From Hyphomonas pacifica (lineage in GTDB: Bacteria; Pseudomonadota; Alphaproteobacteria; Caulobacterales; Hyphomonadaceae): a stretch of 64,000 nucleotides of DNA. The stretch spans positions 1 to 64,000 of the forward strand of contig NZ_AWFA01000010.1 in NCBI RefSeq assembly GCF_000682675.1. The letters are read 5' to 3'. The notes below the pieces were generated by a model. That model ran no database searches, was not told the DNA's origin, and worked only from the letters and a program-made list of their open reading frames with translations. Numbering within the stretch: the stretch's first letter is position 1; the number at the start of each line of letters is the position of its first letter. The translations under genes were made by a program, and so were the position numbers. Below are positions 52,049-62,108 of the stretch, one piece after another.

Positions 52049-52609
52049 ATGGATGCTGAGCTGACAGGAAAAGTATTGATTGCCTTGCCGGGCATCGGGG
52101 ACCCGAGATTTGCCCGGTCAGTCATCCTGCTGTGTGCCCACTCGCCGGAATTTGCGATGGGAATTGTTCTCAATAAACCAATGGTCGGCCTGAAGCTGCC
52201 CCAGCTTCTTGAGCAACTGGATGTCCCCCTCGAGATCGAGGTATCCGATACCTACGTGCTCGATGGCGGTCCGGTCAGCAGTGATCGCGGCTTCGTCCTT
52301 CATACTGAAGACGTGATGAGCGAAGGCGCAACGCTGGAGGTCAATGACGACCTCTGCATGACCGCGACACGAGACATCCTGCACGCTATTGCGTCTGAGG
52401 CAGCACCGCGGCGCTCTGTGCTCGCTCTAGGCTATTCCGGCTGGGGTGCCGGACAGCTGGAATATGAACTGGCGGAAAACGCCTGGCTCGTCGCCGATCC
52501 GGACCCTGAATTGGTGTTCGGCGAAAACCATGAAGAAAAGTGGCATAAGGCATTGAGCAGCCTGGGCATTGATACGGGGCGCCTGCAGGTCGATCCGGGC
52601 CGCGCCTGA
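52049..52609 (+). CDS. YqgE/AlgH family protein (UPF0301)
   Basis: The 186-residue protein matches UPF0301: LTGKVLIALPGIGDPRFARSVILLCAHSPEFAMGIVLNKPM, the VYDGGPVSSDRGFVLHT-like segment (VLDGGPVSSDRGFVLH), GYSGWGAGQLEYELAENAWLVAD. Family members in Pseudomonas influence alginate genes, but the molecular role is not established. I start at the ATG 52049, because the earlier in-frame TTG has no RBS. It converges on the EAL-domain gene with touching stops. Confidence 0.9.
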   Translation: MDAELTGKVLIALPGIGDPRFARSVILLCAHSPEFAMGIVLNKPMVGLKLPQLLEQLDVPLEIEVSDTYVLDGGPVSSDRGFVLHTEDVMSEGATLEVNDDLCMTATRDILHAIASEAAPRRSVLALGYSGWGAGQLEYELAENAWLVADPDPELVFGENHEEKWHKALSSLGIDTGRLQVDPGRA

Positions 52610-53731
52610 TTAGCTGACGAGGAACTTCAAGGCGGCCTCTTCATCCATTGGCCGCGCGAACGCAAATCCTTGCGCATAGTCAAAACCAAGGCTGCGCAGG
52701 CGCGCCGCGTCTTCCTTGTTCTCAACGCCCTCTGCCGTTGTCGTCATGCCCAGTCGGCTGGCCAGCAGAGTGATTGCGCCAAGGATGGTGTCAGTACGAT
52801 ACTGACCGAGACGGCGCGTCAGGCCATGATCCACTTTTAGACTGTCTGCCGGGAAATCCGCCAGCCAGGCAAAGGATGAATGCCCTGTCCCAAAGTCATC
52901 CAGTACCAACCCCGCCCCCACGGCCTTCAATGCCATGACAGCGGCCAGGGCATGATTCTCGTCGCGCAGCGCCGCCTGCTCCGTCAGCTCGATACGGATA
53001 GCGCGCTCAGGCAAGCCATAGCCATTCATCAATGCCTCAACCAGTGCAGGCAGGGCATTTCTCGCCAGATCCCGCGCCGTCAAATTCACATGCATGAACA
53101 GATCATCGCGTCCGGAGGCTTCGCGCAAGTTTGACAATGTCTCCGCCGAGCGGATCAGCATGTTGGACGCAAGTGCCTCATCCTCATACCGACTTGGGGG
53201 CGCTTTCACGTCACCATCATCCCAGCGCGCCAAGGCCTCAAACCCGGCGATCTTGCCATTGGCAAGCGAGACAATGGGCTGGAACACGGGATGCAAATCC
53301 GGGCCAGGCTTCAGGTCCGACGGATCCATGTCCGAAAACTCAGAGCCGCTGAGCAGCAGGCCATGCGCCTCGACATCGCCAATAAACGCCCCAACAAGAT
53401 GAATGTCCTCACCACGCGACAGGCGCAGCGCGCATCTGACGGGGCCGTCATTATCCGCAAAGGCTTGGGCCAGACGTCCTCGGCTCAGGCCCTCAAACAT
53501 TTGCTCGATGGCATCCAGCGTCCAGTCCCCGGCCAATTCAGACAATGCGCTGCCATTACCCGCCTCAATGACCAGCCGCCGCGTAGGGGCAAACCAATGC
53601 CAACTGCCTTGGGGCTGAGTGGTCGGGGCCAGGGTCATGTAACCATATGTATCGCTATCACTCCGGCCTGACGAGGGCGAAAAGGACATGATCGCGGCGT
53701 TCGCCCGCGATTTCGAGATAAGCCTTTGCAT
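52610..53731 (-). CDS. EAL-domain cyclic-di-GMP phosphodiesterase
   Basis: The 373-residue protein has an N-terminal segment of about 120 residues that I do not recognise (possibly PAS-like), and a C-terminal EAL domain (about 130-370). The catalytic set is intact: GFEALARW (EAL), VNLTARDL, RIELTE, LDDFGTGHSSFAWL, LKVDHGL and TAEGVEN. It should break down c-di-GMP to pGpG, affecting motility or adhesion. The ATG at 53731 has AGAGGG upstream and overlaps the GNAT gene by 74 bp. An ATG at 53689 is an alternative. Signal input is unknown. Confidence 0.88.
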   Translation of the reverse strand: MQRLISKSRANAAIMSFSPSSGRSDSDTYGYMTLAPTTQPQGSWHWFAPTRRLVIEAGNGSALSELAGDWTLDAIEQMFEGLSRGRLAQAFADNDGPVRCALRLSRGEDIHLVGAFIGDVEAHGLLLSGSEFSDMDPSDLKPGPDLHPVFQPIVSLANGKIAGFEALARWDDGDVKAPPSRYEDEALASNMLIRSAETLSNLREASGRDDLFMHVNLTARDLARNALPALVEALMNGYGLPERAIRIELTEQAALRDENHALAAVMALKAVGAGLVLDDFGTGHSSFAWLADFPADSLKVDHGLTRRLGQYRTDTILGAITLLASRLGMTTTAEGVENKEDAARLRSLGFDYAQGFAFARPMDEEAALKFLVS

Positions 53732-54218
53732 GTCCCTCTTCCTGAAATCCGTTTGTTTCCAATACTTTCCGGGAACGCAGGTTTGATGCCAGAATGCCTG
53801 CCTCTATGCGATAAAGCCCCAATTCACTGAAAGACCACCGGCAAACGGCCCCTACGCCTTCGGCCATATAACCATGGCCCTGAAAGTCTTTGCCGAGCCA
53901 ATAGCCCATGCTGGCTGCGCTTGCGGGCCATGGGCGAACATTGGTGAGAGAGATTCCGCCCACAAGACGGTCATCCTTCAGACGCCGCATCAGGAATACA
54001 AAAGCCCGGCCAGACTTCCATCCATTTTTCCAGGCATGCGTGCGCCGCGTCCAGTCTGCCTTGGAATTGGCATCCTTGGCCCATAGCGGCTCCCATCGCT
54101 CCAGATGCTTGCGGCTTGATTTGCGTAAGTCAGACCAGTCTTCAAAGTCAGATTTCCGCGCCGGTGTGATCACAAGACGTTCTGAAACAAGGACCGTATC
54201 CTTTCTTCTCGGAGGCAT
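53658..54218 (-). CDS. GNAT-family N-acetyltransferase (RimJ-like)
   Basis: The 186-residue protein has VSERLVITPARKSDFEDWSDLR, GGISLTNVRPWPASAASMGYWLGKDFQGHGYMAEGVGAVCRWSF and a late GLYRIEAGILASNLRSRKVLETNGFQEEGH segment, the acetyl-CoA loop Q-GHGYM among them. It resembles ribosomal-protein alanine acetyltransferases. It lies 3 bp after thrC on the same strand and overlaps the EAL gene. The target is unknown. Confidence 0.88.
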   Translation of the reverse strand: MPPRRKDTVLVSERLVITPARKSDFEDWSDLRKSSRKHLERWEPLWAKDANSKADWTRRTHAWKNGWKSGRAFVFLMRRLKDDRLVGGISLTNVRPWPASAASMGYWLGKDFQGHGYMAEGVGAVCRWSFSELGLYRIEAGILASNLRSRKVLETNGFQEEGHAKAYLEIAGERRDHVLFALVRPE

Positions 54219-54221
54219 GAC

Positions 54222-55598
54222 CTACCCGGTGATCTCTTCCACGCGCGCGCGAACCGCACCAAGATTTGCTTCGATACGCTCAAACACCTCTTCCTGATCG
54301 CGCAGTCCTTTGACACGATCCGGCAACGGACAGTCACGGCCCGTCGCCTCAAGAACCGTTTCAGGGAATTTCGCAGGAGATGCCGTTGCCAACACAACTG
54401 TCGCCACATCAGCCGTCGGCAAGGAGCGCGCAACATGCGTTCCAACGGCCGTGTGCGGACAAATTAGCCAGCCGGTTTCGGCTTCAACTCTTTTCATCTC
54501 GGCCATTGTGTCCAGATTACTGACACTCGCCGCCTTCATGCCGGAACAGGCAAGCCTACTGGTCACGTTTTCCGGCAACATGGCCTCTCCGGACTGGGCA
54601 AACGTATTATAGGCCACACGCACGACATCGCTGTCACGTCCGGACAGTTCAAACAGCAGGCGCTCGAAATTGGACGGGATGGAGATATCCATAGCGGGAC
54701 TGGGCGTGGAAACCGCAGCCTCCCTCGCCATGATGCCCGTATTGAAAATGCGTGCCAGGGAATCATTTTCGTTCACAGCACAGACGATTTCCAGGCCACC
54801 TGTCAGCATTCCGCAACGTGCGGCCACGTAACCTGCGAGGGCATCGCCCATATTCCCGCTCGGCACTACGAACCGGATGGGCTGGGCCAGCGCAGCTTGA
54901 GCTGTCGCGTAATATACCATCTGCGCCGCGATACGCACCCAGTTGATGGAGTTGACGCCAGAGAGGCCAACGCGTGTGACAAAGTCACGATCCGAAAACA
55001 GGGATTTCACAATCGTCTGGCATGTGTCGAAGTCGCTATCCAGGGCCAGATTGAAAACATTGTCCGCACCAGTGGTCGTCATGAACAGGCGCTGCACAGG
55101 CGAGATCCGCTCAAACGGGTGCAGGATGACCAGATTGGCATTTTTCGCCTCCGCAAAGGCAGCTGCCGCAGCGCCGCCTGTATCGCCAGAGGTCGCGCAC
55201 ATGATCGTCATGTGCTGGCCTGTCTTTGCCAGCAGGTGATCATACAGCTGGCCGATTAGCTGCATCGCCACATCCTTGAAGGCCAGCGTTGGACCATGGT
55301 GCAACTCCAGCAACCAACTGGCCGGGCCGGTCTGCGTCAGCGGTGCAACAGACTGATGCGCAAAAGAGCCATAGGCCTTCTCACACAGCGGCTCCAATTC
55401 ATCCTGGGACAGGGCATCTCCAGCGAAAGCAGACAAAATACGCGCCGCAACCTGAGTGTAGGTTTCACCAATCTTCGCCGGAGCAATGGACGGAAATGTT
55501 TCCGGAACGTACAGCCCCCCGTCGGGTGCCAGACCAGCGAGGCATGCCCCGACAAAATCAACAGGTTCAGATTGTCCCCGTGTGGAAATATACTTCAC
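54222..55598 (-). CDS. thrC: Threonine synthase
   Basis: The 458-residue PLP enzyme turns O-phosphohomoserine into threonine. It contains YISTRGQSEPVDFVGACLAGLAPDGGLYVPE, the PLP lysine in GPTLAFKDVAMQL, and CATSGDTGGAAAAAF. The start is the GTG at 55598, overlapping the SURF1 stop by four bases (GTGA), with AAGGAA upstream. An upstream frame to 55688 has no family sequence. It sits in the usual place behind the oxidase assembly genes. Confidence 0.94.
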   Translation of the reverse strand: MKYISTRGQSEPVDFVGACLAGLAPDGGLYVPETFPSIAPAKIGETYTQVAARILSAFAGDALSQDELEPLCEKAYGSFAHQSVAPLTQTGPASWLLELHHGPTLAFKDVAMQLIGQLYDHLLAKTGQHMTIMCATSGDTGGAAAAAFAEAKNANLVILHPFERISPVQRLFMTTTGADNVFNLALDSDFDTCQTIVKSLFSDRDFVTRVGLSGVNSINWVRIAAQMVYYATAQAALAQPIRFVVPSGNMGDALAGYVAARCGMLTGGLEIVCAVNENDSLARIFNTGIMAREAAVSTPSPAMDISIPSNFERLLFELSGRDSDVVRVAYNTFAQSGEAMLPENVTSRLACSGMKAASVSNLDTMAEMKRVEAETGWLICPHTAVGTHVARSLPTADVATVVLATASPAKFPETVLEATGRDCPLPDRVKGLRDQEEVFERIEANLGAVRARVEEITG

Positions 55599-56287
55599 GA
55601 TCCATTCCTTCCGCGTAGCCGCAAGCGGCCTTTCTGGTGATGGAAAGCCAGATACACAGCCAGCAAGGCCATGGCGAGCCCCCACCACGTAATCGCATAG
55701 CCAAAATGCCGCTGGGGCGGCAGCTGGTCATCCATTCGGAGCCGGGCGAACGGGTTGCGTCCTGCCTTCGCCCGCCCATTCTCGACCATGCGCAATGTCT
55801 GAGGTTCAAAGACATCCGGATTGACGCGCGACGCATTCTCCGGTGACAGCAACTGCGAAAGTTCCGCAGGTTTATAGGTGTAGAACACGCCAGAGGCAGG
55901 GTGATCCTTGCCCGCGAACGGGTTCTTTCCACCCGGCGCCTTGTAGATTCCCTCTGCCGCGAATTTGAGATTGGATCCGCAATCTGGGCCTTGGCACGGC
56001 ACCGGCGCTTCGACCTGATACAACAGTTCAATCGTGGTGAAGACAATGTCGTCGCCGCGATCAATCGCCACCACTCGGCGCCAGGCGGAAGCCCCATCCG
56101 CATAAGCGTAGACCATGGCTTCGCTGCCCGGCACGACGCGGCCTTCCAGCATCTGCCATTCAGGCTCCATCTCATCTAGTGCCATCTTCTCGCTGAACCG
56201 GCCATACTGCCAGTTCCCGAGCAGGATGAGGATGACCAGGCTGAACAGTGTGAAAGCCGTCATCACTGGATATGGCCGAAAGCTCAT
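55595..56287 (-). CDS. SURF1-family cytochrome oxidase assembly protein
   Basis: The 230-residue protein has two transmembrane segments: near the N-terminus (TAFTLFSLVILILLGNWQYGRF) and near the C-terminus (YAITWWGLAMALLAVYLAFHH). NWQ-RFSEK and the PP-HFGYAITW motifs fit SURF1. It helps insert heme a into subunit I of cytochrome aa3 oxidase. It overlaps thrC by four bases. Confidence 0.9.
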   Translation of the reverse strand: MSFRPYPVMTAFTLFSLVILILLGNWQYGRFSEKMALDEMEPEWQMLEGRVVPGSEAMVYAYADGASAWRRVVAIDRGDDIVFTTIELLYQVEAPVPCQGPDCGSNLKFAAEGIYKAPGGKNPFAGKDHPASGVFYTYKPAELSQLLSPENASRVNPDVFEPQTLRMVENGRAKAGRNPFARLRMDDQLPPQRHFGYAITWWGLAMALLAVYLAFHHQKGRLRLRGRNGS

Positions 56288-56371
56288 GGAAAACTCTACC
56301 TTGAATAAAATCAGGCCCGCCAGGCATGTCGCCGGCGGGCCTGGTGTAGATTAGCTCGTCAGCAAGATTGC

Positions 56372-57244
56372 CTAACCGCCATGAGCCAGGAATGGCACCA
56401 CATAGACAAAGGCAAACAGGAACAGCCAGACAACATCAACGAAGTGCCAGTACCATGCAGCAAACTCGAAGCCCAGGTGCTTCTCTGACGTCATGTTGCC
56501 AGCCATCAGGCGCAGCAAGCAGACAATCAGGAAGATCGTCCCGATCACAACGTGGGCACCGTGGAAGCCGGTCGCCATGAAGAAGGCTGAGCCATACAGC
56601 GTGCCGTCAAAGGTGAACTGGGCGTGCTGGTATTCGAAAACCTGCAGGCAGGTGAATGCCATGCCGAGGATGATCGTCAGCAGAAGGCCAAGCTTTGCCC
56701 CGGAGCGGTCGTCATGCTGCAGCGCGTGGTGCGCCCAGGTAACTGTCGTGCCGGAGAGCAGAAGGATCAGCGTGTTGATCAGCGGCAGGTGGAAAGGATC
56801 AAAGGTTTCAACCCCAACCGGCGGCCAGTCCTTGAAACGGGCGAGACCATCAGCGAAAAGCGGGTTTGCAGAGTCCCAGTTCGGGCCGACCCGAGCGCTT
56901 TCGAAGATCGCAAATTCAAAGAAGCTCCAGAACCAGCCAGCGAAAAACATGACTTCGGAGGCAATGAACAGGATCATCCCGTAACGCAGACCAATCGTAA
57001 CGACTGGCGTGTGGTCCCCTACACGGCCCTCCTTGATGACTTCGCGCCACCAGCCGAACATGACCCACATGATCATGGCCAAGCCAAGGGCGAGCAGCCA
57101 CCAGGTGCCCTGTTCAAGGCCGAAAAGGCCTTTCATGAAGGTTACCCCGCCAAGCGCCGTAACGACGACGGACATAGACCCCAGCAGTGGCCAGGGGGAT
57201 GGATTGACGAGATGGTAATCGTGTTTGACTTCGTCGTGAGCCAT
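56372..57244 (-). CDS. ctaE: Cytochrome c oxidase subunit III
   Basis: The 290-residue protein has seven transmembrane segments and the COX3 motifs: HDYHLVNPSPWPLLGSMSV, FIASEVMFFAGWFWSFFEF, TTVTWAHHAL, GFHGAHVVIG and WYWHFVDVVWLFLF. It is a core subunit of the aa3-type oxidase. It lies between ctaG and SURF1, in the operon order usual for the class. It has no catalytic metal. Confidence 0.96.
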   Translation of the reverse strand: MAHDEVKHDYHLVNPSPWPLLGSMSVVVTALGGVTFMKGLFGLEQGTWWLLALGLAMIMWVMFGWWREVIKEGRVGDHTPVVTIGLRYGMILFIASEVMFFAGWFWSFFEFAIFESARVGPNWDSANPLFADGLARFKDWPPVGVETFDPFHLPLINTLILLLSGTTVTWAHHALQHDDRSGAKLGLLLTIILGMAFTCLQVFEYQHAQFTFDGTLYGSAFFMATGFHGAHVVIGTIFLIVCLLRLMAGNMTSEKHLGFEFAAWYWHFVDVVWLFLFAFVYVVPFLAHGG

Positions 57245-57321
57245 GGCCTTTTAGACCCCTCTAGAAATTCACATGAATCAGACCGCTCTTTAGCCCGCTC
57301 CGCATAGGAAACGCAACTGTA

Positions 57322-57900
57322 TCAGCCGGGTTTGGCCGAATTCGCCGCACCTTTTACAGCGGCTTCCTTTGGCCCTGAATAGGCCGAGCTTTCAAAGAAC
57401 GTATAGCTAAGTGTTATTGTCTCCAGATTTCGCGAAACGCGATCATCCTGCATGTCTGCGGAGACAAAATAGACAACAGGCAATTTCTTGGTTTCCCCAG
57501 GCGCAATGACACGCTCTTCAAAACAGAAGCATTCCAGCTTGTAGAAGAACGGGCCGGCATAGTGCGGGGTCACATTATAGGTGGCAACGACGCGGTATTC
57601 ACGGTCCGTCGGGTTTGTAACCTCATAGAAGGCAAGGCCATGCTGGCCCAACTTCAGTGTCTGGTCCGCCTGTAGCGGGCGGAAAACCAGCGGCATATCC
57701 GCAACGTTTGCGTCAAAGCGGACATGCACCATCTGATCAGCAACCTTATCCGGCGCAGCTGTCGCGATTCGGGTTGTGCCGCCAAATCCGGTGACACGGC
57801 AGAAGGTGTTGTAAAGCGGATCCGCGGCAAAGCCGAGCCCCAGCATGCCCCCAAAAACGGCGAGTGAGATAGCCGCGACTTGGACATTGGAAAGCTTCAT
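57322..57900 (-). CDS. ctaG: Cytochrome c oxidase assembly protein CtaG/Cox11
   Basis: The 192-residue protein has an N-terminal transmembrane helix (about 7-28), then a periplasmic domain that holds the copper-binding KLECFCFEE motif (conserved CFCF). Cox11/CtaG places copper in the CuB site of subunit I. VRFDANVADMPLVFRPLQADQ and VVYFVSADMQDDRVSRNLETITLSYTFF are typical. The start codon overlaps the CoxF-like stop by 1 bp. Confidence 0.95.
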   Translation of the reverse strand: MKLSNVQVAAISLAVFGGMLGLGFAADPLYNTFCRVTGFGGTTRIATAAPDKVADQMVHVRFDANVADMPLVFRPLQADQTLKLGQHGLAFYEVTNPTDREYRVVATYNVTPHYAGPFFYKLECFCFEERVIAPGETKKLPVVYFVSADMQDDRVSRNLETITLSYTFFESSAYSGPKEAAVKGAANSAKPG

Positions 57901-58223
57901 TACAGATCCTCCCCGCGCGGTTCATCCGCCTCTGGCTCGATTGGCGTTAGACTTGGTGGGGGAGCAGCCTGGTCCGGATCCATGCCGGGCGGCAACTCCA
58001 TCTCCTCATCAGCGGCCTTATCCTTGAAATTATAATAGAAACCGCTCTTGCTGAGATCGGATGAAGACAGGCGAATAAAGGTAACCACACCAACCAGAAT
58101 AACAAAAGTCGCCAGGGCAAAGCCCAGAACACGGTTACGGCTGCGGCGGGCAAGTTGCTCCTCTGCGCTTGGCGTATAGGGCGCCGTAAACTGCCCTTCG
58201 TATTTGTTATCCGGCTCAGTCAT
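57900..58223 (-). CDS. CoxF-like small membrane protein
   Basis: The 107-residue protein has one transmembrane helix (about 33-50: LGFALATFVILVGVVTFIRL), a polar N-terminus and an acidic, proline-rich C-terminus. No domain is recognised. Its place between ctaB and ctaG matches the CoxF gene of alphaproteobacterial oxidase operons. A role in oxidase assembly is inferred from location. Confidence 0.7.
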   Translation of the reverse strand: MTEPDNKYEGQFTAPYTPSAEEQLARRSRNRVLGFALATFVILVGVVTFIRLSSSDLSKSGFYYNFKDKAADEEMELPPGMDPDQAAPPPSLTPIEPEADEPRGEDL

Positions 58224-58224
58224 C

Positions 58225-59178
58225 TCAGAACACCTTTACCGGAAAATACAGCCCGAACGCGTGCTCAACGATGAGAGCCGCGAAGACCAGAAACAGATAG
58301 AGGATTGAAAACAGAAACATGCCCTTGGCCAATTTCATGTCAGCCGGCGCGGCGCCCTTGTCGCCTGCATGGGACCGCCAAACACGGACAGCATAGGACA
58401 GGAAGGCCAGGCCCAACACACCCGCAACAGCGCCATAGAGCCAACCGCCAAGTCCTGTCAGAAGCGGCGTCATGGCCAGTGGCACGAGCAGCAAAGTGTA
58501 AAGCAGGATCTGGTTACGCGTCGTCTTGGCTCCGTGCGTCACCGGCAGCATGGGCACACCGGCCTTTTCGTACTCGCCATGCGCCAGCAGGCTGAGCGCC
58601 CAGAAATGCGGAGGTGTCCAGAAGAAGATGATCGCGAACAGAATCCATGCATCCAGCGGCGTGTTGCCTGTTACGGCGGCCCATCCGATGACCGGGGGAA
58701 ACGCCCCGGCCCCACCACCAATGACGATGTTCTGAGGCGTCGAACGCTTCAGCCACATCGTGTAGATCACGCCATAATAGAAGATAGAAAAGGCCAGCAA
58801 ACCCGCTGCAAGCCAATTGGACGCGAGCCACATCAGCATCACGGAAACACCGCTCATGATCAGGCCCATGGCCAGCGCTTCCTCACGCGGCACCGCGCCG
58901 GACGGGATCGGCCGCGTCGAAGTGCGGGTCATGATCTGATCGATATCGGAATCGTACCACATATTGATCGCGCCTGCCGCGCCAGACCCCAGCGCGATCG
59001 AGAGCGTGGCAATGGCCGCCATGATCGGATTGATCGACTGACCGGTAACACCGACAGCTGCAATAAGACCGGACACTGCCGTGAAGACGACCAGCATCAT
59101 GATGCGCGGCTTCAACAGCTGAACATAATCACCTGCTGTGGCGTAGCGTTTCGTGTGGGATGCAGACATGTCGGTCAT
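58225..59178 (-). CDS. ctaB: Protoheme IX farnesyltransferase (heme O synthase)
   Basis: The roughly 317-residue multi-pass enzyme adds a farnesyl group to heme b to make heme o. The motif NMWYDSDIDQIMTRTSTRPIPSG is the prenyltransferase aspartate-rich site, and LLKPRIMMLVVFTAVSGL, NIVIGGGAGAFPPVIGW and ILFAIIFFWTPPHFWAL are family features. The ATG at 59178 is my choice. A longer frame reaches 59217 and another ATG lies at 59169. It is 1 bp from the CoxF-like gene. Confidence 0.94.
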   Translation of the reverse strand: MTDMSASHTKRYATAGDYVQLLKPRIMMLVVFTAVSGLIAAVGVTGQSINPIMAAIATLSIALGSGAAGAINMWYDSDIDQIMTRTSTRPIPSGAVPREEALAMGLIMSGVSVMLMWLASNWLAAGLLAFSIFYYGVIYTMWLKRSTPQNIVIGGGAGAFPPVIGWAAVTGNTPLDAWILFAIIFFWTPPHFWALSLLAHGEYEKAGVPMLPVTHGAKTTRNQILLYTLLLVPLAMTPLLTGLGGWLYGAVAGVLGLAFLSYAVRVWRSHAGDKGAAPADMKLAKGMFLFSILYLFLVFAALIVEHAFGLYFPVKVF

Positions 59179-59288
59179 GGGTGCTCTTGGTGAGAACTTA
59201 GAAGCGAAACGGCCCATGCGCCTTTGTACGCTGGGCCGCCCCGTGTTTCATTCAGACTGGCAGGAGGGCCGCGCCCTCCTCCCTTGAA

Positions 59289-60956
59289 TTAGTGGCCACC
59301 TTTCGCAGTAACGTGCGGCAGCTCGTTATACTGGTGGAACGGCGGCGGAGACGACAGCGTCCACTCCAGGGTCGTCGCGCCTTCACCCCACGGATTGGCG
59401 ACACCCTTGCGGCGGCGGACGAGAGCTTCAACCAGGCCCACGAAGAAGACCAGGGTTGCAACCAGCGTGATCGCATAGCCGATGGAAGAGATGTGGTGCC
59501 AGGTGGCGAAGCCGTCAGCATAGTCGATATAGCGGCGCGGCATGCCCTGCAGCCCCAGGAAGTGCTGCGGGAAGAACAGGACGTTAGACCCGACAAACAT
59601 CAGCCAGAAGTGCAGGCCACCAATGAATCCATTATACTTAATGCCGAACATCTTCTCGAACCAGTAGTACCAGCCAGCGAACAGGCCGAACACGGCGCCG
59701 AGGGACAGCACGTAGTGGAAGTGCGCAACGACGTAGTAGGTGTCGTGAAGGGCGTGGTCGATACCGGCGTTTGCCAGAACCACACCAGTCACACCGCCAA
59801 CGGTGAACAGGAAGATGAAGCCGATTGCCCAGAGCATCGGAACTTTGAACTCAATGGAGCCGCCCCACATTGTGGCGATCCATGAGAAGATCTTGATGCC
59901 CGTCGGAACCGCGATGACCATGGTTGCGGCCACGAAGTAGGCTTTCAGGTCAACATTCATACCGACCGTATACATGTGGTGCGCCCACACAACGAAGCCG
60001 ATCACACCGATAGACACCATGGCGTAGGCCATGCCGAGATAACCGAAGATCGGTTTCTTGGAGAAGGTCGAGACGATGTGGCTGATGATGCCGAAGGCCG
60101 GCAGGATCATGATGTACACTTCCGGGTGACCGAAGAACCAGAACAGGTGCTGGAACATGATCGGGTCACCGCCACCGGCCGGATTGAAGAACTGCGAACC
60201 GAAGTTACGGTCGGTCAGCAGCATCGTCAGCGCGGCAGCCAGAACCGGCAGAGACAGAAGCAGAAGAACAGCCGTGACCAGAACGCCCCACGCAAACAGC
60301 GGCATCTTGTGCAGCGTCATGCCAGGCGCGCGCATGTTCAAAATAGTCACGATGAAGTTGATGGCGCCGAGGATGGACGCGATACCCGCCGTATGCAGAG
60401 ACAGGATTAGTACATCCATGGCTGGACCAGGGTGGCCGGTTGTGGAAGACAGCGGCGGATAGAGAACCCAGCCACCGGCAAAGCCGTTACCGGCAGATCC
60501 ACCCGGGACCATCATGGAGATACAGGCCAGGACAAAGGCAGCTGCCGTCAGCCAGAACGAGATATTGTTCATGCGCGGGAAAGCCATGTCCGGCGCGCCG
60601 ATCATCAACGGCACGAACCAATTGCCGAAGCCACCGATCAGAGCCGGCATGACCATGAAGAAGATCATGATCAGACCGTGATAGGTGATGACGGTATTGT
60701 AGAAATGCTTGGCATTCTGAATGGCAACATCGCCTTCACCGGAAACGAATTGCGTCAGCACACCGATACCCGGCTCAGCCAGTTCCCAGCGGATCAGGCC
60801 AGACAGGGTGTAACCTACGATACCAGCAATCAGTGCGAAGATCAGGTAGAGCGTACCGATATCTTTATGGTTGGTGGAAAACAGCCAACGCTTGAAAAAG
60901 CCCGGCTTGTGATCGTGTGCGTCGTGATGGTTGAGGGCAACTTCATCCATAGGCAT
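59289..60956 (-). CDS. ctaD: Cytochrome c oxidase subunit I
   Basis: The 555-residue protein has twelve transmembrane segments and the conserved ligands: [38 protein letters not shown] (CuB ligand histidine and cross-linked tyrosine), AHHMYTVG and [17 protein letters not shown]. It is the catalytic heme a/a3-CuB subunit of the aa3 oxidase. It lies between ctaC and ctaB in the operon. Confidence 0.97.
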   Translation of the reverse strand: MPMDEVALNHHDAHDHKPGFFKRWLFSTNHKDIGTLYLIFALIAGIVGYTLSGLIRWELAEPGIGVLTQFVSGEGDVAIQNAKHFYNTVITYHGLIMIFFMVMPALIGGFGNWFVPLMIGAPDMAFPRMNNISFWLTAAAFVLACISMMVPGGSAGNGFAGGWVLYPPLSSTTGHPGPAMDVLILSLHTAGIASILGAINFIVTILNMRAPGMTLHKMPLFAWGVLVTAVLLLLSLPVLAAALTMLLTDRNFGSQFFNPAGGGDPIMFQHLFWFFGHPEVYIMILPAFGIISHIVSTFSKKPIFGYLGMAYAMVSIGVIGFVVWAHHMYTVGMNVDLKAYFVAATMVIAVPTGIKIFSWIATMWGGSIEFKVPMLWAIGFIFLFTVGGVTGVVLANAGIDHALHDTYYVVAHFHYVLSLGAVFGLFAGWYYWFEKMFGIKYNGFIGGLHFWLMFVGSNVLFFPQHFLGLQGMPRRYIDYADGFATWHHISSIGYAITLVATLVFFVGLVEALVRRRKGVANPWGEGATTLEWTLSSPPPFHQYNELPHVTAKGGH

Positions 60957-60978
60957 GGCGATTCACTCTTCTCTCAGA

Positions 60979-61944
60979 TTACTGTTTGGCGGCGAACTGG
61001 GTCGCCTGCTCAGTGGATGCAACTTGACGAACGGAAGCGGCCGCAGCGTCATAATCGCCAGCCAGCATCAATTCGGCCCAACGGGCATATTCTTCTTCGC
61101 TGACAACCCGAACTTCGATCGGCATGAAAGCGTGGTTCACACCGCAAAGCTCTGAACACTGGCCGTAATAGACCCCAGGCTGATCAACGAGGAACCACCC
61201 CTCATTCAGACGGCCTGGAACAGCGTCTGTCTTCACACCGAAGGCCGGGACGGCCCAGGAATGGATGACGTCAGCCGCAGCCGTGTAGTAACGCACGTAA
61301 CGGCCAACCGGAACCACCATCGGGTAATCGACAGACAGGTTGCGTGGCCCAGCATTGGTCGGGTCCGTAGACAGGCCAACATGCATCGGATTGGAAACGA
61401 ATTCCAGCGGATAGCCAGCATCATCAACGATATCGGGATAGGTGTAGGTCCAGTTCCACTGGTTGCCTTGCGCCTTGACGTTCACAAAGCCCTTCTCAGC
61501 CGCTTCAGGGAAGTAGTTCTTGGTGTAGCGTTCATAAGCCCCCGTCTTGCCATCGGCCTGCAACTGCTTCGACTTGCTGGAGATCTGCTCCAGGTTCGGC
61601 ACCACATCCTGATAATACAGGTTAGGGAAGGACTGGCTGGCAATCGCAACCAAGATCAGGGCTGGAACCACCGTCCAGACAACCTCAACCAGGGTGTTGT
61701 GGCTGAATTTACGCGGCTGCGGGTTCGCCTTTTTATTGTGGCGGAAAATCACCCAGAGCAGCAGGGCCAACACGAAAATCGTGATGATGGTGATGATAAC
61801 CAGCACAAATCCATGGAACTGATGAATACGTTCCGCGATACGTGTTGCAGCGGGCTGCATACCCAGCGCGCCGTCGGTCGGTTCGAATGCCAGTGCCGGA
61901 CCAGCCAGAATGGCGGCGCACATGGCGGCAATAAGGTGTCGCAC
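60979..61944 (-). CDS. ctaC: Cytochrome c oxidase subunit II
   Basis: The 321-residue protein has a signal peptide (MRHLIAAMCAAILAGPALAFEP), two transmembrane helices (about 45-65 and 88-108), and a periplasmic cupredoxin domain with the CuA site QCSELCGVNHAFMP. It receives electrons from cytochrome c. It is the first gene of the oxidase operon, divergent from the TPR gene. Confidence 0.97.
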   Translation of the reverse strand: MRHLIAAMCAAILAGPALAFEPTDGALGMQPAATRIAERIHQFHGFVLVIITIITIFVLALLLWVIFRHNKKANPQPRKFSHNTLVEVVWTVVPALILVAIASQSFPNLYYQDVVPNLEQISSKSKQLQADGKTGAYERYTKNYFPEAAEKGFVNVKAQGNQWNWTYTYPDIVDDAGYPLEFVSNPMHVGLSTDPTNAGPRNLSVDYPMVVPVGRYVRYYTAAADVIHSWAVPAFGVKTDAVPGRLNEGWFLVDQPGVYYGQCSELCGVNHAFMPIEVRVVSEEEYARWAELMLAGDYDAAAASVRQVASTEQATQFAAKQ

Positions 61945-62108
61945 GAAGGAATCCTCGTCTCGTTGGAATCTGTGCTCCTGTATCTACAATACGTATTAGC
62001 CGCAACCTACCACTTTCCGCGCTCAATATTGTCGCAGGTTGTCGTCGGACTGCTGCTTCTATGGTAATTTCGGAAAATAGTACAAAATCACACGAAAGTC
62101 CGACCAGC

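Noticed and set aside
58369-59193. 274-codon plus-strand frame over ctaB
   Set aside because: The product is Arg/His/Gln-rich, without hydrophobic segments or motifs, and lies over a clear prenyltransferase gene.
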